A stretch of 64,000 bases of DNA from Chloroflexus aurantiacus J-10-fl (GCF_000018865.1 NC_010175.1:1984001-2048000); one strand, 5' to 3'. Counted from the first letter of the stretch, positions 45,833-55,341 are shown. Notes: generated by a model not told the origin, from the letters alone. Translations and numbers: made by a program.

Positions 45833-47352
45833 AGCGCCGCTCCTTTGATTACGATGATTGTCTGATCATCATCCTGGGGATGACCGGCACTAAACCGATC
45901 AACCACGCTAAATAAACCATCGGCAATTGCCCGTGCCGGTTGTTCGGCCAGCTCATCGACAGCCGCTAACAGACGATCAATCCCAAACAGTTCATCATCG
46001 GCATTGCGGGCATCGCTAAAGCCATCGGTGGCAACAATCAGCAGATCACCCGGCCTCATCGCCAGATAACGGTTTTGAAAGTTGTTCACCGGCAGTACAC
46101 CAACTGCTGTGTGGTCGGCTAACAGCAACTCTGCCTTACCGTGGCATGGCCGGTAGATGACCGGGGCATGACCGGCATTGGTATACATAATTTCACGATT
46201 GCTGTGGTCATACTGACCAACAAAGATAGTTGCAAAGACGCCGATCCGGGTAAAATCGTTGTACAGATCTTCACTGGATTGCCGCATCACCGATGCCGGC
46301 GTCGGCGATGGCATAAATTGCGCTTTGCTATGCAGGGCGGTGCGGGTCATCGACATGAGCAAAGCGGCAGAGACCCCTTTGCCACTTACGTCGCCAATCG
46401 TGAAGATGAAGGGGTGATTGGGGATGTTGATAAAATCGAAGAAATCACCCCCCACCTGGAGTGCGGGCCGCGAATATGCGTAAATGTCCAGACCGGCTAC
46501 TTCCGGTAATGTGCGGGGCAAGAGATCGGTCTGGACACGCCGGGCCAGATCCATCTCACTGCGTAGTCTGGCCTGCTCAACCATTTCCTGGTACAGGAGA
46601 ATCCGCTCAATTTGCGCGCTAGCCTGATCGGTAATCGCACGGCCTAATTTTAGCTCCGGTGTGCCAAAGCCTTCGGCACGATCAATAATCCCCAGGCTCG
46701 CCATCATCATGCCGCGCACCCGTATTGGCAGCAGCAGTAAGTTGTGAACGCCGGGTGGTCGTCGCAAATCGCCATCATCTTCTCTGAGCAGCAGTGGCCG
46801 ATCTTCTGTCTGTAGTTGCCAATACAGGCGCCAGATGACCTCGTTGTTCAAGCCGCAGGCTGAAGATTGCACGACAATCGGTTCACCACCATTGGCAGCA
46901 ACATACGTTGCAAACCCGGCTCGCCCTTTGAGCATGCGAAGTGCTTCATTGACGACGGCCTGGAGCGTTTCACGAATGGTTACCAGATCGCGCATGGCCT
47001 GGGTTAATCGATACAACGCCAGTTGCTGATCCTGACTGGTAACCAGATCGGCGGTCATGCATTGCAGTTCATGCTCAAGCTGGACGATATAGCTAATCAG
47101 CCCCGCCTCTGCCTGTAACCGCTGCCGTGCTGCCTCGTCGCGTAAGCCGGTCAGTCGCAGTTCACCGATGACTTCATCGTAGCGATAGATAGCCGCTGTC
47201 AGATCAGGCGGGAGCATACGCTGACCTGCCGGCCAATAGGCCAATGGACGCCCCTGTTCGTAAACGCCAAACGTTTGTGCTCCCTGCGCTAACCAGGCCT
47301 CGGCCATGGCCTGAAAGCGTGTATACTGCGAGCTGAGCAACGAGACGAGCAT
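45829..47352 (-). CDS. GAF-containing SpoIIE/RsbU-type PP2C phosphatase
   Basis: A 507-aa protein: an N-terminal unassigned region, a helical linker, a GAF-like domain (about 135-265), then a SpoIIE phosphatase (about 290-507) with GGDFFDFI, TIGDVSGKGVSAALLM, TNAGHAPVIYR and RPGDLLIVATDGFSDA, all metal aspartates being present. It should dephosphorylate the STAS protein. The ATG at 47352 has GAGAGA six bases upstream and is preferred over an ATG at 47370 that has none. Confidence 0.85.
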   Translation of the reverse strand: MLVSLLSSQYTRFQAMAEAWLAQGAQTFGVYEQGRPLAYWPAGQRMLPPDLTAAIYRYDEVIGELRLTGLRDEAARQRLQAEAGLISYIVQLEHELQCMTADLVTSQDQQLALYRLTQAMRDLVTIRETLQAVVNEALRMLKGRAGFATYVAANGGEPIVVQSSACGLNNEVIWRLYWQLQTEDRPLLLREDDGDLRRPPGVHNLLLLPIRVRGMMMASLGIIDRAEGFGTPELKLGRAITDQASAQIERILLYQEMVEQARLRSEMDLARRVQTDLLPRTLPEVAGLDIYAYSRPALQVGGDFFDFINIPNHPFIFTIGDVSGKGVSAALLMSMTRTALHSKAQFMPSPTPASVMRQSSEDLYNDFTRIGVFATIFVGQYDHSNREIMYTNAGHAPVIYRPCHGKAELLLADHTAVGVLPVNNFQNRYLAMRPGDLLIVATDGFSDARNADDELFGIDRLLAAVDELAEQPARAIADGLFSVVDRFSAGHPQDDDQTIIVIKGAAL

Positions 47353-47362
47353 GGAAGTTCTC

Positions 47363-47701
47363 TCAGGCATTCAAAACGGACAGTGCATGATCGGCATCAA
47401 CAAAAATAGTGAACGCTTTGTCGAGTCTGGTCAGTTCAAATATCATTAACACGGGCCGTCGCAGACCACACAGCGCAAATTCGCCTTGTCCCTGCTGGCA
47501 ACGCTTCAATGCCGAAACCAGGGTTGCCAGAGCGGTTGAGTCAACAAACGTCGTTTCGCTCAGATCAACCAGTACCCGTGCCCCAGGTGCGCCTGTCGCC
47601 TGTTCCAGCCACTGTTGGACCGGTGGTACTGTATTGGCATCAAGTCGGCCTGTAATGGCAAGGACTGCCACATTCCCGACCATCCGTGGCTTCATTTCCA
47701 T
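47363..47701 (-). CDS. STAS-domain anti-sigma factor antagonist
   Basis: A 112-aa SpoIIAA-like protein. The switch serine is S55 in TFVDSTALATL, the position phosphorylated in the family. The end (TRLDKAFTIFVDADHAL) resembles the STAS ends of the fused glycosyltransferase. It is expected to be phosphorylated by the RsbW-like kinase and dephosphorylated by the SpoIIE-type phosphatase in the same operon. AAGGAGG precedes the ATG; 57 bases with no terminator separate it from the upstream gene. Confidence 0.88.
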   Translation of the reverse strand: MEMKPRMVGNVAVLAITGRLDANTVPPVQQWLEQATGAPGARVLVDLSETTFVDSTALATLVSALKRCQQGQGEFALCGLRRPVLMIFELTRLDKAFTIFVDADHALSVLNA

Positions 47702-47758
47702 AGTCTAAATCCTCCTTAAGTAGCGCAAACTGCCGGTTAGTGACGGCGACAAACTGAC

Positions 47759-49462
47759 CTATCGGTTAGGTGGCAGGGTCAGATCGGGTGTCAATGACGA
47801 TCTGACAGTCTGATGCGCCTTTGTTACCCGGCGTAGCCAGGCAACCGGGGTCCGAACCAACAGGTCAAGGTCTCTTCGCCACGAGCGTGTCGCGCTATAG
47901 TATACATCGGCAATAATCACTGTATCGAGATCATCGGATGAAGCCTGAACATACCACAAACCGGTCACTCCAGGCGGCACATCGTGCCGTCGCTGCTGCC
48001 ACTCTTCGTTTAACAGCGCTGCCTCATTTGGTGTCAGGGGTTTGACGCCGACCAGTTGCAAGTCGCCACGCAGGACACTTAAGAGTTCTGGTAAACGATG
48101 CAATTCATACGTTTCCAGCCATCTACCAAACCAGCGGTAGCGCCCGTCTGCGTGGCGCGTGTGCCAGCGCCAGAGTGTGAAAGGCCGCAGAGTCATGTGA
48201 CCATCAGGCAAGATAATTCGTTCACCAATCCGTGCGACCCCCACCAGTGGTCGTCCACCACTCCCCAGAGCAGCCAGGATACCCGTCAGTAAAAACAATG
48301 GGCTGAGCAGGATCAAGAGCAGAAGCGCAGCGAGCCGATTCAGGAAACTGGCAAATCGCCCAACGCTAGCGGTCACTGCTGAAACCCGCCCGATGAGAAA
48401 GGCGTCGACAATTGCCGTCTGCTCACCGGTATCCGGGTCTACAATCATCCCAGGATAGACAATCCGTTGATTGAGATTGACCAGTTGTCCCACGTAGGTG
48501 TCGCTCCACACAATACTGGCCGTGACGGTGGCTTCATCATCGACCATACAACCGCTACCGATGACCGTTCCCGTGCCGAGTTCAGCCTCACGCCCGATCC
48601 AGCAGTTGTCGCCAATGTACAGGGGGGGCGCAATCCGTACACTCGGATGGATCGAATCGTTACGCCCAACCCAGATGCCTGGGGCAATTTTGCGTCCGCT
48701 GAGCGAAGGGTAGCGAACCGTGTCCGCAGGTCCGTCGGTGAGGTTGGGATCAAGTGCTCGATAGGCGCTGTAGAGGAAGACCTGTTGAGCTGCGTAATAG
48801 TCGGTCAGTGTCGTGAGCGGATTCCAGTAACCGCTGAAGGTAAAATTCTGTACCGGTGTTTGCCCGGCAATCAAGCGCGGTAGCAGATCGGTGGCGATAA
48901 CACAACGACTGCGCAGCGGGATGTGTTCAATCAGCGCCGGCTCAACAATATACGCTCCGGTAAGGGCAACGACATCAGCCCCGGTTGGTGTTTCGAGCAC
49001 GGCACCGATCTGACCATCAGCCGCGACCACGGCATATGGTGTGGCCTGATGCGGGTGAGGTTGATGGGTAATCGCCGTCAGCAGTGCTCCCTGCCGCTGG
49101 TGATGATCAAGCGCTGCTTCTATCGCAACATCAATAATCGCGTTTCCCGGAATGACCAGACAGGTCTCGTGAATAAGGGGCGCTGCCCAGCGCAGCGCAC
49201 CGCCATCTGCCCACGCTTCGTTCAGTGAAACGTACTCGATATCAACACCCCAACGTCTGCCACTACCGAACACCGCAGTAATGGGAGCACTCTGTTCGTG
49301 GAGCGCAATCAGAATACGTTTGATACCGGCGCGGGCCAGAATTTCAATCGTGGTCGCCATCACCGGGCGGTCAACAATCGGTAATAACACATCAGGTGCA
49401 ACGTCGGTTAAGGGGGCCAACCGACGCTCTTCAGCCGTAGCAATGATGAAAGCAATAGTCAT
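47759..49462 (-). CDS. fusion: nucleotidyltransferase-like / beta-helix / sugar-transferase
   Basis: A 567-aa three-part protein. Residues 1-235 have the fold of a sugar nucleotidyltransferase, but the Gly-rich signature is ATAEERRLAPLTD, the usual P-K-x-L is PDVL, and the metal aspartate region is VIPGNAI; the catalytic residues look lost. Residues 258-345 are a left-handed beta-helix (WVGRNDSI, YIGDNCWIG). A membrane helix (about 373-399) leads to a bacterial sugar-transferase-like domain (about 405-545, RYRWFGRWLE, PPGVTGLWYV), where DELPQ is HRLPE and GPRP is GVKP. It may be a scaffold or regulatory relative. AAGGAG sets the start, four bases after the WecB-STAS gene. Confidence 0.78.
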   Translation of the reverse strand: MTIAFIIATAEERRLAPLTDVAPDVLLPIVDRPVMATTIEILARAGIKRILIALHEQSAPITAVFGSGRRWGVDIEYVSLNEAWADGGALRWAAPLIHETCLVIPGNAIIDVAIEAALDHHQRQGALLTAITHQPHPHQATPYAVVAADGQIGAVLETPTGADVVALTGAYIVEPALIEHIPLRSRCVIATDLLPRLIAGQTPVQNFTFSGYWNPLTTLTDYYAAQQVFLYSAYRALDPNLTDGPADTVRYPSLSGRKIAPGIWVGRNDSIHPSVRIAPPLYIGDNCWIGREAELGTGTVIGSGCMVDDEATVTASIVWSDTYVGQLVNLNQRIVYPGMIVDPDTGEQTAIVDAFLIGRVSAVTASVGRFASFLNRLAALLLLILLSPLFLLTGILAALGSGGRPLVGVARIGERIILPDGHMTLRPFTLWRWHTRHADGRYRWFGRWLETYELHRLPELLSVLRGDLQLVGVKPLTPNEAALLNEEWQQRRHDVPPGVTGLWYVQASSDDLDTVIIADVYYSATRSWRRDLDLLVRTPVAWLRRVTKAHQTVRSSLTPDLTLPPNR

Positions 49463-49466
49463 CGGT

Positions 49467-50984
49467 TCAGGCTCCTTCAGTGGCTACAGAGGTGTCAGGC
49501 AAAGGTGCCGTTGTTGCCGCCGTGACATCTGGAAAGATGTGTAAGACCTGATCGAGGCGTACCAGTTGCAGTGTCCGCAGCACATCGTGTGAACAACCGG
49601 CAAGGCGGAGGGCGCTGTTGTGCTCGCGGGCAAGTCGGTCGAGTTTGACCAGCGCAGCCATGCCGGCACTGGCCATAAAGGTCGTACCACTGCAATCGAT
49701 AATCAGACGTTCGCCTTGATCAAGTTTTGCGCTGGCTTCGTTCAGGAAGGTGGTTGCGGTTGCCGCATCAAACAGGCGCGGTGCAGATATAATCGTCCAG
49801 CCGTGCGTTGTGGTTGACGATGCCGGCAGGGGGTGTTGTTCCTGAGTGATCCGGTCTGCGATGGCCGACAAATCAGGAAAGCGCTCAAAGAAGCGATCCA
49901 GTTTGAGCAAGTCGAGAATGCGGAGAATTGGTTCCTGCACGTTAAGCAGGAACAGATCGCCGCCTTTAGCGCGCGCCTGCTTGGCCAGAGCAACCAGGGC
50001 GCCAAGTGCTGAACTGTCGAGAAATTGGGTCTGGCTCAGGTCGAGAATGAGATAATGCTGTTCACCCAACAGTCGGTACGCTTCCTGTCTGAATGACTCC
50101 AGGTTATTAACGTCAAGGCGATGCCCGACAGTCAGCACCGGCCACGGTATTGGTGGGGCTGCCGGCTCGATTGGTGGCGGCACCTGCGCTGGTTCCGGGT
50201 TGGGCACCATACTCAGGGCACTTCCCCGTTGCATTGCCCACCACTGCCGGAAAAAGAAATACCCGAAGTAGACAAAATCGTGAACATATCGCTTCCACAA
50301 GCGGCGAGGTTCCTGGACGAGTCGGTACACCCATTCCAGCCCACTGCGTTGCATCCACAGCGGGGCGCGTTTGGTAACGCCAACGATCATGTCAAACGTA
50401 CCACCAACACCAATGGCAATTGGTACCCGCAGATCATGGGCGTACATGCGAATCCACTTCTCTTGTTTCGGGTTACCGAAAGCCACCAGCAAAATATCTG
50501 GTTGGGCAGCCTTCACCGTCTCGACAATCGAGCGATCCATTTCCAGGACTGAGCGGGGGGGTGGCGACAGAACACCGGCGACTTTAAGTCCGGGATACCG
50601 CTCTTGCAAGATAGCTGCTGCTTTTGCCGCTACGCCTTCCCGCGCACCCAGAAAGAAGATCGAATAACCGCGCTGGGCTGCCCGTTCAGCCAGTGCCGGC
50701 ACCATATCGGCCCCGGTGACGCGCCCCGGCAGTGGCCCTCCCAATAGCCTTGATGCCCAGACCAGCGGCATCCCATCGGCAGTCGCCATATCCGCCTCTT
50801 GCAAGATACGCCGTAGTTCGGGATCGTGCAGCGCATTGACCACAAAATCGGCGTTGACCGTCGCAATCTGATGGAGACGACCGGTTGCCCGACCTTCCGC
50901 GATAAACTCATCGCAGCGATCAAGCGCCTCAGCCATGGTCAAGTTATCAATCGGCACACCCAGAATAACGAGCAGTTTGCGCAT
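49467..50984 (-). CDS. WecB/TagA/CpsF glycosyltransferase fused to two STAS domains
   Basis: A 505-aa fusion. Residues 1-250 are a complete WecB/TagA/CpsF enzyme: ATVNADFVVNA, the catalytic-region ADGMPLVWASRLLG, LLVAFGNPKQEKWI and GVGGTFDMIVG. A Pro-rich linker (263-281) leads to STAS 1 (about 283-375) with FLDSSALGALV, S324 in the phosphorylatable position, and STAS 2 (about 395-490) with FMASAGMAALV, where the Asp before the serine (S439) is Ala. The transferase likely adds a ManNAc-type sugar to a lipid carrier. GGAAGAA precedes the ATG; 14 bases from the sugar transferase gene upstream. Confidence 0.85.
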   Translation of the reverse strand: MRKLLVILGVPIDNLTMAEALDRCDEFIAEGRATGRLHQIATVNADFVVNALHDPELRRILQEADMATADGMPLVWASRLLGGPLPGRVTGADMVPALAERAAQRGYSIFFLGAREGVAAKAAAILQERYPGLKVAGVLSPPPRSVLEMDRSIVETVKAAQPDILLVAFGNPKQEKWIRMYAHDLRVPIAIGVGGTFDMIVGVTKRAPLWMQRSGLEWVYRLVQEPRRLWKRYVHDFVYFGYFFFRQWWAMQRGSALSMVPNPEPAQVPPPIEPAAPPIPWPVLTVGHRLDVNNLESFRQEAYRLLGEQHYLILDLSQTQFLDSSALGALVALAKQARAKGGDLFLLNVQEPILRILDLLKLDRFFERFPDLSAIADRITQEQHPLPASSTTTHGWTIISAPRLFDAATATTFLNEASAKLDQGERLIIDCSGTTFMASAGMAALVKLDRLAREHNSALRLAGCSHDVLRTLQLVRLDQVLHIFPDVTAATTAPLPDTSVATEGA

Positions 50985-50998
50985 GGTGTTCTTCCCGG

Positions 50999-51742
50999 TC
51001 AGTAAGCACCTCGTCCCAGCAGAACCGCCGGAATGGTGCGTAACAGAATTTCAATATCCTTCCAGATGCTTTGCTCGGCAATATATTGCAAATCCAGCTC
51101 AACCCAACGCTTAAAGTCGAGATCGCTTCGCCCTGACACCTGTTGCAAACCGGTGATGCCAGGAATGGCGTGCAGGCGCCCGATCTGCTCATAGGTATAT
51201 TTCGCGACTTCGCTCGGTAAGGCAGGGCGTGGCCCAACCAGACTCATCTCGCCTTTCAGTACGTTAAAGAGTTGTGGCAATTCGTCGATACTGAGCTTCC
51301 GGATCACCCGACCGACTCGGGTTACACGCGGGTCGCGCTTCATCTTGAATACCGGGCCATCGGCTTCATTTTTGGCCTGCAATTCGCGCAGCCGTTGCTC
51401 GGCATCAACGTACATCGAGCGGAATTTATAACAATAGAAATGTTCGCCATCTTTGCCGACACGCACCTGTTTGAAGATCACCGGTCCCGGTGACTCGAGT
51501 TTGATTAACAGTGCTGTCATCAGCATGATTGGCGACGTCAAAATAATCGCAATCACCGCAACCGTCACATCCAACACTCGCTTAAGACGTGAGAGCAGTT
51601 TGGTACGAATCACCCACCACGATAAGGCCAGTCGCAAACGCTGATTGGCGCGGGTGCGCTGAAAACGACGCTCGGCAAAGATGGTGAGCATGCGCTCTGT
51701 CTTATTATCAAGATGGTGCGATTTCGGTTTGACAACGTTCAT
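50999..51742 (-). CDS. polyprenyl-phosphate sugar-1-phosphate transferase
   Basis: A 247-aa enzyme that starts polysaccharide assembly by moving a sugar-1-phosphate to undecaprenyl phosphate. One membrane helix (about 54-80, VTVAVIAIILTSPIMLMTAL), then the catalytic core: YKFRSMYVDAEQ, RKLSIDELPQLFNVLKGEMS (split about 158-177) and LVGPRPALP, with PGITGLQQVSGRS near 208. The N-terminus is charged and short, unlike WbaP, which has four extra helices. The ATG of MNVVKPKSH has GAGG upstream. First gene of the seven-gene string. Confidence 0.9.
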   Translation of the reverse strand: MNVVKPKSHHLDNKTERMLTIFAERRFQRTRANQRLRLALSWWVIRTKLLSRLKRVLDVTVAVIAIILTSPIMLMTALLIKLESPGPVIFKQVRVGKDGEHFYCYKFRSMYVDAEQRLRELQAKNEADGPVFKMKRDPRVTRVGRVIRKLSIDELPQLFNVLKGEMSLVGPRPALPSEVAKYTYEQIGRLHAIPGITGLQQVSGRSDLDFKRWVELDLQYIAEQSIWKDIEILLRTIPAVLLGRGAY

Positions 51743-52460
51743 AGCAGGGTACCTCACTCGTTTCGTGACCACTCTCACTATACCCCATCGAACGAACAAA
51801 TTCCTTACAACGATTGAGTTATCAGTGAAGAATATGTCACTCGTAACACGCCATCACTGCCAGAGCTGCCTGTATCCTATGCTGAAGTGTATACATCTAT
51901 AGTACTATGCAATTCGTACAAATGCAGTCTATATGACGAAGATTGTAGCCAGGCTATCAGTAGAAAACCAGGACCTCATTACACGTCTCTATCGGGTGCG
52001 TTGCGCGGGGCATTCCCTCTCCCGGTCGGGTTTGCACAAGCTACAGGGTATGTAGCGATGGTTAAACAACGCTCACGATCACCCCGTAGTTTACGATGAA
52101 ACGTCGTAGTAATGTATGGATCGTCGCTTCTAAACCTTTTCAAAGGTCTGTCGTGAAACAACTTCTCTCCTCACCCCTTTTTCAGTGCTTTTTCTCTTTA
52201 TCGAAAGATCCTCCAGGCTGGTTGTCTATCCACCAAGCATGCAAACTGTCATTATCGAACCTTACCGTTTCTTCATAAAACATTGTTCAAATATGGTCAT
52301 TATTGCCCTGTTGTCGCATTACAATGCTATCTGGTCTACGTATATACCACTCAACCTCTAACCATTCGTTTGTCAGATTACTGTGGCACTGTATATATAG
52401 TCAGTGTATTATCGCTGTTACGCTCATTCCGGTTATCGTTGTAGTCAGATGGAGTTCTTC
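51743..52460. other. AT-richer intergenic region between divergent EPS transcripts
   Basis: About 720 bases with no convincing gene. It should hold promoters for both directions; one plus-strand promoter is listed at 52370-52397. The base composition is less GC-rich than in the genes. Confidence 0.45.
52370..52397 (+). promoter_or_regulatory. promoter upstream of the GH-A lipoprotein
   Basis: TTGTCA (52370-52375), a 16-base spacer, TATATA (52392-52397). Predicted start near 52404. Confidence 0.45.
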
Positions 52461-54065
52461 ATGACATTCCTGTGTCGTTTCTATACGATGATTCTGGTGT
52501 TCATTTTGGCAGGGTGCAACGCTCCTGTTGCCACGCCTGGATCAACCACGACGCCGGTTGCTGCACCGACGGCAGTCCTACCGACCACGGCAGCTCCTAC
52601 GTTACCGGCTGCAACCTCCATCAGTAACGTACCCACAATTGTGATCGATCCAACCACTGCGCAACCTTTTGATCGCCGGTTGCTGGGCACCAACGTCCCG
52701 GCGTGGTTGAGTCCTTACCGGCTGAACGACGAGACGTTTATTCAACGTACTGCCGATCTTGGACTGAGTCTGTTACGCATGCCAGGAGGAAGCTGGAGTA
52801 ATGGCTATGCCTGGGCAGCCTGTGAAACCGGTGGTGAAGAGTGTTACTGGCCGTGGGCGGCCAAACCATCCGATTTTCTGCGCTTTGCCCGTGCAGTGAA
52901 TGCTGACATCATCTGGACAGTCTCGATCAATGGTTCAGCGCAAGAGGCAGCGGCACTGGTTGCCTTCTTCAATGGCACCGTTGATGACCAGCGACCGATA
53001 GGGGTTGACGCTCGTGGCCGCGACTGGCAGACCGTCGGTTATTGGGCCAGGTTGCGCGCCGAGACCGGTAGCACCGACCCTTTCCCGGTACGGTATTGGG
53101 AAGTCGGTAATGAGGTGTACGGGGCAAAGGGCGAGGTTGGTCCAAATTGCTCTGAATGGGGGTGGGAAGACGTCTGGACATGCGATCCCGATGAATATCT
53201 GCGCGGCAAAACGGTCAATGGTATCGCTTATGATGGCTATCTGGCTTTCTACGACGCGATGAAAGCGGTTGATCCAACCATTCAGATTGGTGCCGTTGGC
53301 GTTGAAAAGCCTGATGAGTGGAGCGATTGGGGGAATCGGGTGATTGCTGGTGCCGGTGATAAGCTCGATTTTTATGTGGTGCATTACTATCCATACTTTC
53401 AGCCCCCAGAGAATCCGCGTGGTGCCCTCCAACAACCGCAACGAAGCTGGTCAACTATTATGACCGAACTTAACAACGCCTTTGAGCGCCATCTGGGGCG
53501 ACGGGTGCCAGTAGCGGTCACTGAATACAATCTGATCGCCTTCCAGGACCTCGATAACGCTCAGTTGATGCGGCGGGGAGTTAATCTGCTCTTCATTGCC
53601 GATACGATTGGGCAGATGGCAACGCATGGCGTGGTGATAGCCAATCAGTGGGATTTAGCCAATGGACGTGCTGCCAACGACACCGATTACGGTCTTCTCC
53701 ACGCCGATACCTTCGAGCCGCATCCTCAATATTACGCTCTGCTGATCTGGCGCGATTTCGGCGATGAGATGCTCTCTGTTCAGACAACATTTGATCCGGC
53801 GACAACGTTAAGTGTTTATGCCGGACGACACGCCGATGGAACACTGACACTACTGGCGATCAACAAAACCGACCAGCCACTTGTTGCGGCCATTGGCTTA
53901 CCCGAAGCTGAATGGCAGGTGAAAGCCACCACCGTGAGCGCCAGCGATCTGTTAGCCGAGACCGTATCTGTCAATCGTGACGAAGCACCAACTGCCCATA
54001 CTCCGGATCGTGTCTATACGTTTGCTCCATATGCGGTGACCTTCTTAACCTTTACCAGTCCATAA
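52461..54065 (+). CDS. secreted clan GH-A glycoside hydrolase-like lipoprotein
   Basis: A 534-aa protein: lipoprotein signal with LAGCNA near residues 16-21, a Thr/Pro/Ala-rich spacer to about 55, then a TIM-barrel hydrolase. WEVGNEVYG carries the Asn-Glu acid/base pair of clan GH-A; VAVTEYN, about 130 residues on, supplies the nucleophile. The layout recalls alpha-L-arabinofuranosidases (GH51) and GH39 enzymes. The C-terminal beta-sandwich is consistent with GH51. It probably trims the cell-surface polysaccharide. GGAG six bases before the ATG sets the start. Confidence 0.72.
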   Translation: MTFLCRFYTMILVFILAGCNAPVATPGSTTTPVAAPTAVLPTTAAPTLPAATSISNVPTIVIDPTTAQPFDRRLLGTNVPAWLSPYRLNDETFIQRTADLGLSLLRMPGGSWSNGYAWAACETGGEECYWPWAAKPSDFLRFARAVNADIIWTVSINGSAQEAAALVAFFNGTVDDQRPIGVDARGRDWQTVGYWARLRAETGSTDPFPVRYWEVGNEVYGAKGEVGPNCSEWGWEDVWTCDPDEYLRGKTVNGIAYDGYLAFYDAMKAVDPTIQIGAVGVEKPDEWSDWGNRVIAGAGDKLDFYVVHYYPYFQPPENPRGALQQPQRSWSTIMTELNNAFERHLGRRVPVAVTEYNLIAFQDLDNAQLMRRGVNLLFIADTIGQMATHGVVIANQWDLANGRAANDTDYGLLHADTFEPHPQYYALLIWRDFGDEMLSVQTTFDPATTLSVYAGRHADGTLTLLAINKTDQPLVAAIGLPEAEWQVKATTVSASDLLAETVSVNRDEAPTAHTPDRVYTFAPYAVTFLTFTSP

Positions 54066-54083
54066 TGCAGGAGGGAGGATCAT

Positions 54084-55328
54084 ATGCGACAACCGTTTAT
54101 GGCGATCACAATCATCATATTATTGTGGGGTAATTCTATCGCTACCCAACCGGCCAGCGCCGCAATTCACAACATCGGCTCCGGTGGTTGTCCGGTCAAC
54201 ACCGTAGTGGGTGGAAACAACCTGGTACAGAACGGTGATTTTGCTCAGGGCGCGAGTGGTTTTAGCTCGGCACTCACCAATCGAGGTAATGGTGTCTACC
54301 CGGATGACACTGGCGGGGGTGGTTTTTCGATCCAGAATGGCAGTGTTGTATATCCTCCCTTTGAGAGTAATCCTTACCTCTTTGGCCGCCCTTTCCCAGG
54401 TGATGTGCAACGCGACGTGCCGCCGAGTAACACCTATTTTTATTCAAACCCCAGTGCTGCAAACTACAGTGCCGGCAATGGTCGGGTAAATCTGTGGACA
54501 CAGGTAGTGAGTGTGGCGCCAAACACTACTTACAACTTCTTTGCCTACTTCGATAACCTGCTCGATCCGGTGAAGAGTGCTAACGGTACTGCTGATCCGA
54601 TTATTGAGCTGCGTGTCAATAACACCTCGGTCGGCACAACCGTTGTACCAAAAATCCCAGATCGTTGGGTGCCGATACAATTTGCCTTCACCACCGGAAC
54701 CGGTGTCACCAGCCTCACGCTCCAGATCGATAGCCTGACCAACAACACGTTTGGCGATGATTTTGCGATGACCCAGATCAATTTGAAGCAGTGTGTGAGT
54801 GGTGTAGGCGCTGCCAAGTACGCCTTTCCACCCCAGGTCGCGCAGCATCATGGTGAGGATGGGTATCGGTTGGAGTATCTGATCACAATCCGCAATTTGG
54901 GAGCTGATCCGGTCAGTAACCTGCAGGCCATAGATGATCTGGCCGCGGTTTTCGCCGATGCTGAGGCATGGGTAGTGATGGTCCTGGAAAATGTGAACGA
55001 GAGCGGTTTTGTACCATTAACGGTGAACCCGAACTTCAATGGTCAGACAGACAAACAACTGCTGGCACCTGGTCAGAGTCTGGCTGCCGGTCTCACTGCC
55101 CGCTTACGCCTGATCGTTTGGGTGCAACCCCCTGAGGGGCCAGTTGTGTTCGCTAATCAGGTGCAGCTTACAGCCGTTTCGGGAAATGTGATCGTGACCG
55201 ACACGTCTAACCCTGGCCTCGATCCCGATCCTAATGGCAACGGCGACCCAAAGGAAGTGAATGAGAGTGGCACAACGGTGACAATCTTTACGCCGTATCA
55301 GTACTTTTTGCCGACAGTGCTGCGCTGA
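54084..55328 (+). CDS. secreted carbohydrate-binding-like protein
   Basis: A 414-aa protein with a signal peptide (about 1-27). NLVQNGDFAQGASGF (about 47-61) opens a jelly-roll like family 4/9 carbohydrate-binding modules (to about 235). The second half resembles DUF11-type surface repeats (EYLITIRNLGADPVSNLQAID). It ends in a short hydrophobic YFLPTVLR. It follows the hydrolase by 18 bases with a strong GGAGGGAGG site, so the two are probably cotranscribed and may act on the same glycan. Confidence 0.65.
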   Translation: MRQPFMAITIIILLWGNSIATQPASAAIHNIGSGGCPVNTVVGGNNLVQNGDFAQGASGFSSALTNRGNGVYPDDTGGGGFSIQNGSVVYPPFESNPYLFGRPFPGDVQRDVPPSNTYFYSNPSAANYSAGNGRVNLWTQVVSVAPNTTYNFFAYFDNLLDPVKSANGTADPIIELRVNNTSVGTTVVPKIPDRWVPIQFAFTTGTGVTSLTLQIDSLTNNTFGDDFAMTQINLKQCVSGVGAAKYAFPPQVAQHHGEDGYRLEYLITIRNLGADPVSNLQAIDDLAAVFADAEAWVVMVLENVNESGFVPLTVNPNFNGQTDKQLLAPGQSLAAGLTARLRLIVWVQPPEGPVVFANQVQLTAVSGNVIVTDTSNPGLDPDPNGNGDPKEVNESGTTVTIFTPYQYFLPTVLR

Positions 55329-55341
55329 AAGCTGTCCTAAA

